A DNA stretch of 8,127 nucleotides from Hyphomonadaceae bacterium (GCA_030696545.1 JAUYSA010000391.1:1-8127); one strand, 5' to 3'; positions 1-6,478 are shown, counted from the stretch's first letter. The notes: generated from the letters alone by a model not told the origin. Made by a program: numbers and translations.

Positions 1-1
1 G

Positions 2-241
2 CCAGCGTCTGCGTTCCTGCGCAAGAACCGCATACAGATCCGCGATGCGGCCTGGCGTGTTTCGGGCGCCTATCAGTTTGCGCTGGATCACACGATCGAC
101 CAGCTGATCCACCGCGCGCGCGCGCTGAAACTGCGCGCTCCGGGCACTGAAGGCGAATTGCGGAAATCGATGGTACGACTGATCAACAACAAGGTGGCGC
201 ACCAGCTCCACACATCCCGCCGGCAGTGGTTCGCGGTATGA
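2..241 (+). CDS. 3' end of an unrecognised gene, coupled to the ATP-grasp gene
   Basis: This reading frame is open from the left edge and codes for 79 residues before a TGA stop, so the true start lies outside the window. The visible part is soluble-looking, rich in Arg and His, and predicted to be mostly helical. It has no membrane segment, no cysteine motif and no catalytic motif that I recognise. Its stop shares the bases ATGA with the start codon of the following ATP-grasp gene, an arrangement typical of translational coupling, so the two products probably act in one pathway. By inference it could be a partner enzyme or substrate-handling protein for the ligase. I cannot assign a family from the tail alone. 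Confidence 0.7.
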   Translation, partial: PASAFLRKNRIQIRDAAWRVSGAYQFALDHTIDQLIHRARALKLRAPGTEGELRKSMVRLINNKVAHQLHTSRRQWFAV

Positions 242-1260
242 AACCACTTCGTATTCTTGCGCTGGCGCACCCCGACCTGATTCCGCCCGACAGTATCGAG
301 GGGCTTTCAGAGTCGGAGACGTATGTCTGGAAAACGGAATACGACGTCTCCACGACGCTTCGCAAAAATGGCCACGAAGTGCGCATGTTGGGCGTGCAGA
401 CCGAGCTGGCCCCGATCCGCGACGCGGTCGAGAACTGGAAGCCGGATATCGTCTTCAACATGCTCGAGGAGTTCCACGGCGAGTCTCTGTACGCGCAGAA
501 CGTGGTGGCGTTGCTGGAGCTGCTGCGCGTTCCGTACACCGGCTGCAATCCGCGCGGTATGATGCTGGCGCGGGGCAAGGACCTGTCGAAGAAGCTGCTC
601 AAATATCACCGCGTACCGGCGCCGGCGTTTGCGGTTTTCCCGATGGGCAAGAAGGCGCGCCGTCCGGGCCGCCTTAAGTTCCCGCTGATCGTGAAGTCGC
701 TGTGGGAAGATGCCTCCCTTGGCATCGCGCAGGCTTCGATCGTGGATACGGACGAGAAGCTGGCTGAGCGCGTGGCCTTCATTCACAAGCGGCTCAACAC
801 GCCAGCGATCGCCGAGCAGTATATCGAAGGCCGAGAGATCTATGTCGGCGTTCTGGGCAATGACCGGCTGCAGGTTCTGCCGGTATGGGAGCTGAGCTTC
901 TCGAACCTCGCCGAAGGCTCACATGCCATTGCCACCGAGAAGGTGAAGCACGATCCGATCTATCAGGAGAAGCGCGGCATCCTGCAGGGTCCGGCGCAGG
1001 ATTTACCGACTCCCGTTGTGACCAAGATCCGCACCTTGGCCAAGCGCATCAGCCATACGCTCGAGCTGGACGGGTATTGCCGGATCGACTTCCGGCTGTC
1101 GAAGGACAACATCCCGTACTTCATCGAAGCGAATCCCAATCCAGAGATCGCGGAGAGCCAGGAGTATGCGCAAGCGGCGCTGCACGCCGGCACGAGCTAT
1201 GCCGACCTGCTCAACAAGATCGTCATGCTGGGACTGAAGCGGGCGGGCGTGGATCTGTAG
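238..1260 (+). CDS. D-Ala-D-Ala-ligase-like ATP-grasp enzyme
   Basis: The 340-residue product looks like a carboxylate-amine ligase of the ATP-grasp superfamily, related to D-alanine-D-alanine ligases. Such enzymes form an acyl-phosphate with ATP and join it to an amine. The N-terminal domain ends in a Ddl-like VPYTGCNP segment (98-105). The ATP-binding part has Lys153 followed by an EDASLGI loop (157-163), then EQYIEGRE (193-200). The metal-binding core is CRIDFR (281-286) and FIEANPNPEI (295-304), carrying the Asp, Glu and Asn expected to hold magnesium. The loop differs from the GSS loop of true Ddl, so the substrate is probably not D-alanine. I chose ATG at 238, which overlaps the upstream stop. 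An in-frame GTG at 226 would add four residues. No strong Shine-Dalgarno is visible, which fits coupling. The fold is secure; the substrate is unknown. Confidence 0.88.
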   Translation: MKPLRILALAHPDLIPPDSIEGLSESETYVWKTEYDVSTTLRKNGHEVRMLGVQTELAPIRDAVENWKPDIVFNMLEEFHGESLYAQNVVALLELLRVPYTGCNPRGMMLARGKDLSKKLLKYHRVPAPAFAVFPMGKKARRPGRLKFPLIVKSLWEDASLGIAQASIVDTDEKLAERVAFIHKRLNTPAIAEQYIEGREIYVGVLGNDRLQVLPVWELSFSNLAEGSHAIATEKVKHDPIYQEKRGILQGPAQDLPTPVVTKIRTLAKRISHTLELDGYCRIDFRLSKDNIPYFIEANPNPEIAESQEYAQAALHAGTSYADLLNKIVMLGLKRAGVDL

Positions 1261-1266
1261 TTCGGC

Positions 1267-2571
1267 TCAGCCGCTTGGATCATCGTCGGCGGGCTCGACC
1301 TTGCGGACAAGCACCTTGTCGATGCGGCGGCCATCCATGTCGATGACCTCGAAGTGCAATGGCTCGCGAACGGCTTTGTCGCCTTCCTTCGGCACGGTGC
1401 GCAGCAGGTGCATCACGAAGCCGGCGACGGTTGAATAGCCTTCGTCGTCATCAAGGCCACGCACGCCGACAAGCTGCTCGAACTCATCAACCGGCGTCAT
1501 GCCATCGACAAGCCAGCTGCCATCGTCACGGAGGACCGGGGGGGACAGGCCTTCGTCTTCACTGAGGGCTGCGTCGCCTGCGATGGATTCCAGCAGGTCG
1601 GCCGCCGTGACGAGACCGAGGACGGCGCCGTATTCGTCCGACACGATGACCATGCGAACGGGATTGCCCCGCATCGCTTCGAGCAGCCGCAGCACTGGCA
1701 TCGTCTCGGGGACGAATTGCGGCGCGTGCATCACGGCCTTGAGATCGACCTCGCCGGTGCGGGCGAGGTGAGCGAAAAGTTCCTTGGTCTGCACGATGCC
1801 GACGAGTTCGTCCGCATCGCCATCGGCGACGGGAAAGCGCGAGTGGCCGCTGTCGGAGATTTCCTTGAGCAGTTCGTCGCGCGGGGTGGCTGGATCGAGC
1901 CAGATCATTTCCATGCGCGGCGTCATGATGGCTTTCACCGAGCGGTCGCCGAGGCGCATCACGCTCTGGATCATGTCGCGCTCTTCTTCCTCGATGACGC
2001 CGGCTCTCTCGCCTTCGACGATGAGGGACTGGAGTTCTTCCTCGGTCACGTCTTCCTGACGCGTGCGGTGGAGGCCGAGGAGGCGGACGATACTTTCCGT
2101 GACGGTGCGCAGCAGCCAGACGACTGGGGAGGCAGCCATCTCGATGAAGCGCATCATCGGGGCCATGGCAGAGGCAAAGAATTCAGGAGACGCCAGGGCA
2201 AGGCGTTTCGGGATCAGTTCGCCCAGCACCAGCGAGAGAAAGGTGGTGAGCACGATGACCACGCCGAAGGCGATGCTGGCTGAGTGTAGAACAAGCGCCG
2301 GATGCAGGCTGGCGACCCATGGCGTCATGTCATCGGCCAGCGAGGTTGCGCCGTAAGCGCCTGCGATGACGCCGATGGCTGTAATGCCGATCTGCACGGT
2401 GGAGAGAAGCTTGGACGGATCTTCCAGCAGCTGCAGCGCGATCTTGGCCCCCGCATTGCCGCGATCGGCCATGGCCTTCAGCCGGGGTCTGCGGGAGGAA
2501 ACGATCGCCATCTCAGACAGCGCGAAAACGCCGTTGATCAGGATCAGCAGTACGAGGATCAGAAGTTCCAT
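1267..2571 (-). CDS. CNNM/CBS/CorC_HlyC-type membrane protein (hemolysin C family)
   Basis: A complete 434-residue protein with the three-part layout of the CorC/TlyC/HlyC family, integral membrane proteins linked to magnesium or cobalt efflux. The N-terminal DUF21 (CNNM) domain covers about residues 1-165, with a first helix at 2-18, the family segment FALSEMAIVSSRRPRLK (16-32), a second hydrophobic stretch near 60-76, a third near 93-116, and the conserved GELIPKR (117-123). Acidic VTEEELQSLI (175-184) leads into a CBS pair: the first from IMTPRMEMIWL (215-225), the second from about 280 to 333. A CorC_HlyC C-terminal domain (about 345-427) ends the protein. A good Shine-Dalgarno (GGAG) lies just upstream of the ATG. 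The hemolysin label is historical; ion transport is the better inference. Its 3' end faces the ATP-grasp gene across 6 bp, with only a 4-bp CGGC/GCCG hairpin between them. A run of seven C's (G's on the + strand, 1538-1544) lies within the gene, but the frame is intact. Confidence 0.95.
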   Translation of the reverse strand: MELLILVLLILINGVFALSEMAIVSSRRPRLKAMADRGNAGAKIALQLLEDPSKLLSTVQIGITAIGVIAGAYGATSLADDMTPWVASLHPALVLHSASIAFGVVIVLTTFLSLVLGELIPKRLALASPEFFASAMAPMMRFIEMAASPVVWLLRTVTESIVRLLGLHRTRQEDVTEEELQSLIVEGERAGVIEEEERDMIQSVMRLGDRSVKAIMTPRMEMIWLDPATPRDELLKEISDSGHSRFPVADGDADELVGIVQTKELFAHLARTGEVDLKAVMHAPQFVPETMPVLRLLEAMRGNPVRMVIVSDEYGAVLGLVTAADLLESIAGDAALSEDEGLSPPVLRDDGSWLVDGMTPVDEFEQLVGVRGLDDDEGYSTVAGFVMHLLRTVPKEGDKAVREPLHFEVIDMDGRRIDKVLVRKVEPADDDPSG

Positions 2572-2857
2572 CTACTCCGCGAGCCCGTGAGGCCCGTGTG
2601 CCTTGATGCGCCGGAGGACCCGGCGGCCCCACCTTCTGCGATAATTGGCGAGGGTATTCAACCGGCGGGATTGCCTGCAACCATCAAAGCGCAACACGGA
2701 AAAGCGTTGCATGTTCAATGAACTAACATAGCAAAAGGCCTCGATATAACCCTGTGGATGCGCCCGTATTTCAGGCAGGGACATCGCCGCAGCGTTGCGT
2801 ATAGGACTAATTTCCTATATCTAGGTATCGCGTCCTATTTCGCGAAAGGCCCACGCC
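2572..2857. other. Divergent intergenic region between the CorC-like gene and the S24 repressor gene
   Basis: These 286 bp separate two divergently transcribed genes and should hold both promoters. The right end has the paired operator-like palindromes annotated separately. A short perfect palindrome GTTCAATGAAC lies at 2713-2723 in an AT-richer patch (about 2700-2750) that may contain the CorC-side promoter; I could not pick convincing -35/-10 boxes there. A 70-codon minus-strand frame (2784-2572) ends directly before the CorC-like ATG. It has an Arg-rich, uncharacteristic composition and no recognisable motif, so I treat it as non-coding. Confidence 0.6.
2800..2838 (+). promoter_or_regulatory. 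Two tandem operator-like palindromes in front of the S24 repressor gene
   Basis: Two sites share the pattern TAGG-N8-CCTA. Site 1 is TAGG at 2802-2805 with CCTA at 2814-2817, and its symmetry extends to 7-bp arms (TATAGGA at 2800-2806, TCCTATA at 2813-2819). Site 2 is TAGG at 2822-2825 with CCTA at 2834-2837. The sites begin exactly 20 bp apart, about two helical turns, so two dimers would sit on the same DNA face. The spacers differ while the arms match, as expected for a dimeric helix-turn-helix protein. They lie 20-58 bp before the repressor start and cover its likely promoter; TTGCGT at 2795-2800 and the TATATC region near 2816 are weak -35/-10 candidates. Autoregulation is the likely role, by inference. 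Confidence 0.75.
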
Positions 2858-3475
2858 ATGCGCCACACAGACATCTGGAAGGCGGTCGACGCCCTCGCCG
2901 AGCAGCATGGACTGTCGGCGTCGGGGCTGGCGAAGCGGGCCGGGCTTGATGCCACGGCTTTCAACAAGTCGAAGCGCGCGGGGGCGGATGGCTCTCCGCG
3001 TTGGTTGTCGACGGAAAGCCTGATGAAGGCGCTCGAAGCGGTGGGAACGTCGCTCGAGGATTTCGCGGCGCTGGCCGAGGGACGGCAGGGACATACAGCC
3101 CCCCTGCTCGGCTTCGCGAAGGCGGGCACGGACGGGTATTTCGATGATGCTGGTTTTCCGGTGGGCGATGGCTGGGAGGAGGTGCGCTTCCCCGGGCTGG
3201 AGACCGATACCGTCTATGCACTGGAGATTACGGGCGACTCGATGGAGCCGGTTTACCGGCGCGGCGACCGCATCGTCGTTGCGCCCGGCGCGGCTGTGCG
3301 GCGCGGCGACCGCGTGGTTGCGCGCACGCGGGATGGCGAGGTTCTGGCCAAGGTGCTTGGACGGCAGACCGAGCGGCTGGTCGAGCTGCTGTCGCTGAAC
3401 CCGGCCTATGCTCCGCGCGAGCTGGCGCGTGGCGATCTGGCGTGGATGGCGCGCATTCTCTGGGCCAGCCAGTAA
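2858..3475 (+). CDS. S24-family HTH repressor with LexA-type Ser-Lys dyad
   Basis: A 205-residue transcriptional repressor with a short N-terminal helix-turn-helix region (about 5-75, including LSASGLAKRAGLD at 19-31) and a C-terminal S24 peptidase-like domain (about 83-203). TGDSMEPVYRRGD (125-137) carries the nucleophile Ser128, and EVLAK (161-165) carries the general-base Lys165. The 37-residue Ser-Lys spacing equals that of E. coli LexA (Ser119, Lys156). An Ala-Gly pair at 89-90 in GFAKAG lies 38 residues before the Ser, close to the spacing in LexA, UmuD and lambda CI. The dyad is therefore intact and self-cleavage possible, though many chromosomal S24 regulators never cleave. The ATG at 2858 follows AAAGG at 2845-2849. 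No phage genes are nearby, so this looks like a resident chromosomal regulator. The paired palindromes upstream suggest it represses itself. Confidence 0.9.
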   Translation: MRHTDIWKAVDALAEQHGLSASGLAKRAGLDATAFNKSKRAGADGSPRWLSTESLMKALEAVGTSLEDFAALAEGRQGHTAPLLGFAKAGTDGYFDDAGFPVGDGWEEVRFPGLETDTVYALEITGDSMEPVYRRGDRIVVAPGAAVRRGDRVVARTRDGEVLAKVLGRQTERLVELLSLNPAYAPRELARGDLAWMARILWASQ

Positions 3476-3476
3476 T

Positions 3477-4298
3477 TCAGTTCTGACGCGCTTTCGCCAT
3501 CGCCTGCATTGCGGCGGAGGTTTCTGCATCAGCTGGGAAGAAGGCTTCCACCGCGAGTTCTGACAGCGTGACGTCGGCGGGCGTGCCGAATACGGTCGTC
3601 GTGGTGATGAAGGACAGCGCTTGTCCGCCGAGGTTCAATTCAAACGGAAGTGCGATCGCGTCGGCTTCATCCCATGGCTTTCCCTTGAGCGCCGGCGGCG
3701 CGGGATAAGCTGCGAGTTCACGTTCCAGGTCGATCAATCTTGGGTCGCAGGTCACATTGATCTGCTCGTTCAGCCGCCAGAGCACGTGCGACTTCCAGCG
3801 CGCGAGGTTGGCGATGTAGGGCGCAAGGCCGCCCGGGTGTAGCGAAATGCGCAGGACGTTCACGGCGCCTTCCAGCAGGCTCTTGTCACTGACCAGCCCC
3901 AGTAATGGAGCGACGGCTGCGTTGGCCGTCACAAGATTCCAGTAGCGGTCGATCGCGAGAGCCGGGTTGGGCTCGTGCGATTTCAGCACAAGCTCTACGG
4001 CGGCGCGCGCGGCGCTCATGGACGGATCGGTCAGTTTCCGCTCCGCGAAGGCAGGCGCAAAGCCTGCTGACAGCAGCAACACGTTGCGCTCGCGCAAGGG
4101 CAAGCCGAGATGTTCGGACAACGTCTCCACCATGTCGCGCGACGGCGCTGAGCGGCCGCTTTCGACGAAGCTGAGATGGCGTTGGGAAACACCTGCTTCA
4201 AGCGCCAGATCAAGCTGGCTGAGGCGGCGGCGGGCGCGCCATTCCTTGATCAGGTCTCCGACTTTGGCCGGCCGGTCGGATGTCTGCTGTTTCATCAT
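3477..4298 (-). CDS. XRE-family regulator with MmyB-like ligand-binding domain
   Basis: A 273-residue cytoplasmic transcription factor. Residues about 13-67 form an XRE/Cro-type helix-turn-helix; RRLSQLDLALEAGVSQRHLS (24-43) and FVESGRSAPSRDMV (44-57) match the classic SQ..LA..AGVS...IS..E.GR..P pattern. Residues about 97-265 form the MmyB-like ligand-binding domain, a PAS-related fold, recognised by AIDRYWNLVTANAA (115-128) and a later LHPGGLAPYIANLARWK segment (153-169). The natural ligand is not known for most members. It is divergent from the membrane protein gene at 4412, with a palindrome in between, the usual layout for a regulator and its target. Its stop lies 1 bp from the S24 gene's stop, leaving no room for a separate terminator. 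The start is ATG at 4298 or the next codon at 4295. No clear Shine-Dalgarno is visible. Confidence 0.92.
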   Translation of the reverse strand: MMKQQTSDRPAKVGDLIKEWRARRRLSQLDLALEAGVSQRHLSFVESGRSAPSRDMVETLSEHLGLPLRERNVLLLSAGFAPAFAERKLTDPSMSAARAAVELVLKSHEPNPALAIDRYWNLVTANAAVAPLLGLVSDKSLLEGAVNVLRISLHPGGLAPYIANLARWKSHVLWRLNEQINVTCDPRLIDLERELAAYPAPPALKGKPWDEADAIALPFELNLGGQALSFITTTTVFGTPADVTLSELAVEAFFPADAETSAAMQAMAKARQN

Positions 4299-4332
4299 GA
4301 GGAGACGATAGCCCTACACGATCCGCGCTTCC

Positions 4333-4349
4333 ATTACCCCTCGCGTAAT
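4333..4349. promoter_or_regulatory. Candidate operator palindrome between the MmyB-type regulator and the membrane protein
   Basis: ATTAC (4333-4337) and GTAAT (4345-4349) form a perfect inverted repeat with a 7-bp centre. It lies in the 113-bp divergent spacer between the XRE regulator and the membrane protein gene, 35 bp from the first start and 63 bp from the second. It is the best symmetric site in the spacer and a reasonable binding site for the adjacent regulator. Five-base arms can occur by chance, so confidence is moderate. Confidence 0.4.
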
Positions 4350-4411
4350 CGCCAGCGTGCAATCGGCCCGCCATGTTTGCCTCATCAGACCGGCAAACAC
4401 AGGAGCTGCCC

Positions 4412-4804
4412 ATGCCTGCCCTCTCCTCCTACCTCCGCAAAGTCCTGCTAGCTGACGCCGTCGTGAGCGGCGCGGCCGGCCTCGCCATGATTGGCGGAGC
4501 GGATTTCACGCACGCCTTGCTTGGCTTGCCCTCAGGCCTGCTGTTTTGGGCTGGCGTGGCGCTGGTTCCGTTCGTGGCGATGTTGGCGATGATCGTGCGT
4601 GCCGGCAGCGCACCATCCGCGCTGATCGCCACCATCATCGCCATCAACTTCGCCTGGGTGGCGGCCAGCCTGTTCGTGGCGTTCGGGCCGGCGTTCGCGC
4701 CTACCCTGCTCGGCAAGGTTTTCATTGTCGCGCAAGCGGCGACGGTCGCCGTCTTCGCAGAGCTGCAGATCATCGGTCTGCGCCGCGCCAGCGCGATGGC
4801 CTGA
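4412..4804 (+). CDS. Small four-helix integral membrane protein, divergent from the MmyB-type regulator
   Basis: A 130-residue membrane protein with four predicted transmembrane helices at about 9-29, 42-63, 69-91 and 101-121. Characteristic features are LLADAVVSGAAGL (12-24), a HALLGLPSGLL segment (34-44) and FAELQIIGLRR (115-125) at the C-terminus. I recognise the general pattern from small, functionally uncharacterised proteobacterial membrane proteins, but know of no assigned function. The longer frame begins at 4373, but I chose ATG at 4412 because AGGAG at 4401-4405 sits 6 bp before it and the protein then begins directly with the first helix. By inference it is the regulatory target of the adjacent XRE regulator. 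A strong terminator follows the stop within about 25 bp, so it is probably transcribed alone. Confidence 0.85.
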   Translation: MPALSSYLRKVLLADAVVSGAAGLAMIGGADFTHALLGLPSGLLFWAGVALVPFVAMLAMIVRAGSAPSALIATIIAINFAWVAASLFVAFGPAFAPTLLGKVFIVAQAATVAVFAELQIIGLRRASAMA

Positions 4805-4830
4805 CTGCCCGGCCTCTCGCGCCGCCTTCT

Positions 4831-4857
4831 CCTCCGGCTCCGGCCGGAGGATTTTTC
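4831..4857 (+). terminator. Rho-independent terminator of the four-helix membrane protein gene
   Basis: CCTCCGG (4831-4837) and CCGGAGG (4844-4850) form a perfect 7-bp GC-rich stem with a 6-base loop, followed by ATTTTTCTT. This is a textbook intrinsic terminator for plus-strand transcription. Its tail abuts the stop codon (4858-4860) of the convergent small gene. The same hairpin could also act on minus-strand transcripts, but there it lacks a good U-tract. Confidence 0.88.
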
Positions 4858-5130
4858 TTAAGCGACAGACAGCGCCATCAGTTTTTCCAGCACGGACGCA
4901 AGGCGTTCGGGCGGCACAGGCGAACTCATCGCCTCGTCGGCAGCCCAGCGCAGATAGGCTTCGACTTCCGCGCGCCCAGCTTTCTTCTGCAGCAGCTCCA
5001 GCACGGGCCAGACGTAGCTGTCGTATTCATCGATGGGGACGCCGCAGCCGATCGGATCCCATTCGCCATGCAGGATGGCGCGCACCTGATCGAAGGCGGC
5101 CATTGCGCGTTTCGCTTCCGGCCTTGTCAA
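4858..5130 (-). CDS. 90-residue protein with EWDPIG and DEYDSY motifs, TTG start
   Basis: A small, soluble, mainly helical protein. Its recognisable core is AILHGEWDPIG (18-28) followed by IDEYDSYVWPVLELL (33-47), a pattern seen in small uncharacterised bacterial proteins of the DUF1871-like type; I make that link from memory of the motif only. No catalytic function is evident. I chose the TTG at 5130 because it overlaps the TGA stop of the TPR gene (bases TTGA) and GGAAG lies a few bases upstream, both signs of translational coupling. The alternative is the ATG at 5103, giving 81 residues. It probably works with the TPR protein, but it has no signal peptide while that protein appears exported, so a direct complex is uncertain. 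Confidence 0.75.
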   Translation of the reverse strand: MTRPEAKRAMAAFDQVRAILHGEWDPIGCGVPIDEYDSYVWPVLELLQKKAGRAEVEAYLRWAADEAMSSPVPPERLASVLEKLMALSVA

Positions 5131-5912
5131 AGCATCACTTCCGCGAGCTTGCGGGCTGCAGTCTTGTCGCCCTTCAGGACATTGGCCAACACGGCGGCGC
5201 GAGTCTGCATCACCCGCTCGACATGGTCGTTGGCAGTAGCGGACAGGGCGCGATTGAGTGCGAGATTCACCTCGGCAGCATAGGCTTTTGCATCCAGCGC
5301 GGCGAGCGCGCGGGCGTATTGCCAGTGGATGCCGACATCGTCGGGCGCCAGCCGGGTGGCCGCCTGATAATTGCTGCGCGCCTTGTCGAGGCTGGCGCCC
5401 ATGACCCACGCGCCGAAGCCGCCGCCGCGGCGTTCGACCTCGACATTCCAGACGGCGAGGAACCCGTATGCGTAGTAATTTGAGGGGTCTGCCTTGAGCA
5501 CCTTCTCGGCCAGCTTGCGGCCCTTCTCGCCGTAGCCGGCATTCCATGCCGTCATGGCATCCATCCGCCGGCTTTTCAGTGAGAGCGCGATGGCGAGCTG
5601 GAGCTGGCCTTCCTCGTGATCCGGTTTGATCTTCAGGGCGGCTTCAGCGTCGCGCGAAGCGCGCTCGATAATCGCGGCGTCAGGTTCCTGCGTTCCGGTC
5701 ATGCAGTAGGCGAGGAGGGAGCGGGCGGCGAATGCGAGATCGTCCGCGCTTGCGGCAGCCTCGGCTTCGCTTGCGGCGGCCATATACTCGCCACGCGCGA
5801 ACTTGGCGGCGAGTTCGACTGACGTAGGATGAGCGGATGCCAGCGGAGCGAGCATCGCCATCGCAGCGGCGGCTGCGGTCCAACATGCGAGCGCGCTGCG
5901 AGAATCGCGCAT
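5127..5912 (-). CDS. Exported TPR-like helical repeat protein
   Basis: A 261-residue protein with a cleavable Sec signal peptide: a basic start, a hydrophobic Ala/Met/Leu stretch at about 8-24, and a likely cut after ASA (25-27). The mature part is all-helical with TPR-like repeats; clear examples end in AEAALKIKPDHEEGQLQLAIA (split as 89-98 and 99-109), AEKVLKADPSNYYAYGFLAV (135-154) and YQAATRLAPDDVGIHWQYAR (182-201). Each has the A...L...P pattern of helix B followed by the next helix A. Such domains usually act as protein-binding scaffolds in the periplasm. I chose ATG at 5912, preceded by AAGGGG, over the upstream in-frame ATG at 5969, which would bury the signal peptide. Its stop overlaps the TTG start of the next gene. 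The partner is unknown. Confidence 0.85.
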   Translation of the reverse strand: MRDSRSALACWTAAAAAMAMLAPLASAHPTSVELAAKFARGEYMAAASEAEAAASADDLAFAARSLLAYCMTGTQEPDAAIIERASRDAEAALKIKPDHEEGQLQLAIALSLKSRRMDAMTAWNAGYGEKGRKLAEKVLKADPSNYYAYGFLAVWNVEVERRGGGFGAWVMGASLDKARSNYQAATRLAPDDVGIHWQYARALAALDAKAYAAEVNLALNRALSATANDHVERVMQTRAAVLANVLKGDKTAARKLAEVML

Positions 5913-6016
5913 CTCTGACCCCTTACAATCTGGAAATGTCAGGATGCGCCGACCTTCCCCCTTGCGCAACGACCCAAACTCAGGCGCTAAGTGGCGAAAT
6001 TCACGGAGCGGCTTCA

Positions 6017-6448
6017 GTGCGTGGTCTTGCTTGTGTTGTGGTGCTGACGCTGGCGACAGCCTGCGACGCGCCTCAGGGCGATGAGACGGGGCCGTCGGCC
6101 GCCGCGCCTTCCAATGAGTCTGAGCGGTTGCCCGGCGATGCAGGTGAACGACCCTATGCCGGCGAGTGGGCGGCCGTGACGAATGACTGCGCTGACTCCC
6201 GCAAGGTGTGGACGATCGAAACCAATCGCGTCGGCATCCGGAAACAGCGCTTCTGCGTGTTCAGCCAGGTGCGCCAGACGGAATCGGATGGCGGGGAAGT
6301 CTGGCGGGCGGATGCCCGTTGCCTGGCTGGCGGACAGGAAAGCGAGGACGTCTTGTTCTTCCGCGTGAAGCCCAGCCGGCTGGAGATGCGGGTGCGGATC
6401 AGCGATGGCGATCCTGAGGAGCTGGTTCGCTGCCCTATGCGGACGTGA
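6017..6448 (+). CDS. Small four-cysteine putative lipoprotein, GTG start
   Basis: A 143-residue exported protein. Residues 1-15 form a short signal peptide, and the LATAC segment (12-16) is a lipobox-like site with Cys16 as the probable lipidated residue; Ala at -3 is less usual than Leu. A low-complexity Ser/Pro/Ala/Glu linker (about 17-46) leads to a compact, probably beta-rich domain with YAGEWAAVTNDC (47-58). Cysteines at 58, 80, 102 and 139 suggest two disulfides. The function is unknown. I chose GTG at 6017 because GGAG lies about 8 bases upstream and the signal peptide begins there. The frame is open from an ATG at 5837, but that would add 60 residues overlapping the divergent TPR gene. 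No named family is recognised. Confidence 0.75.
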   Translation: MRGLACVVVLTLATACDAPQGDETGPSAAAPSNESERLPGDAGERPYAGEWAAVTNDCADSRKVWTIETNRVGIRKQRFCVFSQVRQTESDGGEVWRADARCLAGGQESEDVLFFRVKPSRLEMRVRISDGDPEELVRCPMRT

Positions 6449-6478
6449 TGGGGCGGACCTGATTGGGCGGACCTGATT
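6437..6478 (+). repeat. 14-bp tandem repeat spanning the lipoprotein stop codon
   Basis: The unit GGGCGGACCTGATT occurs twice with no mismatch (6451-6464 and 6465-6478). The preceding 14 bases (6437-6450) match it at 10 of 14 positions and contain the lipoprotein stop codon, so the array has about three units in register. Each unit contains TGA. It probably arose by local slippage duplication at the gene end. A protein-binding role ahead of the next gene is possible but not shown. Confidence 0.8.

Noticed and set aside
1263..1273. CGGC/GCCG hairpin between the convergent ATP-grasp and CorC-like genes as a terminator
   Set aside because: The stem is only 4 bp with no T-tract on either strand.
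1538..1544. Seven-G run inside the CorC-like gene as a phase-variation tract
   Set aside because: It is short for a GC-rich genome, the frame is intact, and a housekeeping-type membrane protein is an unlikely phase-variable gene.
2713..2723. GTTCAATGAAC as an alphaproteobacterial SOS box
   Set aside because: The LexA site in this group is a direct GTTC repeat with a 7-base gap. This is a short inverted repeat with a 3-base centre.
2753..2760. TGTGGATG resembling a DnaA box
   Set aside because: It is a single imperfect match with no cluster and no AT-rich unwinding region, so there is no support for an origin.
2572..2784. 70-codon minus-strand frame ending directly before the CorC-like ATG, as a possible leader peptide
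   Set aside because: Its composition is Arg-rich and unlike neighbouring genes, it has no motif, and it lies across the likely promoter region. Adjacency of its stop to the ATG can be chance.
2858..3475. S24 repressor as evidence of a prophage
   Set aside because: No integrase, structural, lysis or attachment sequences are seen nearby, and the flanking genes are chromosomal in character.
5837..6016. 60-residue N-terminal extension of the lipoprotein frame
   Set aside because: It would overlap the start and signal peptide of the divergent TPR gene, and it would push a clear signal peptide into the interior of the protein.
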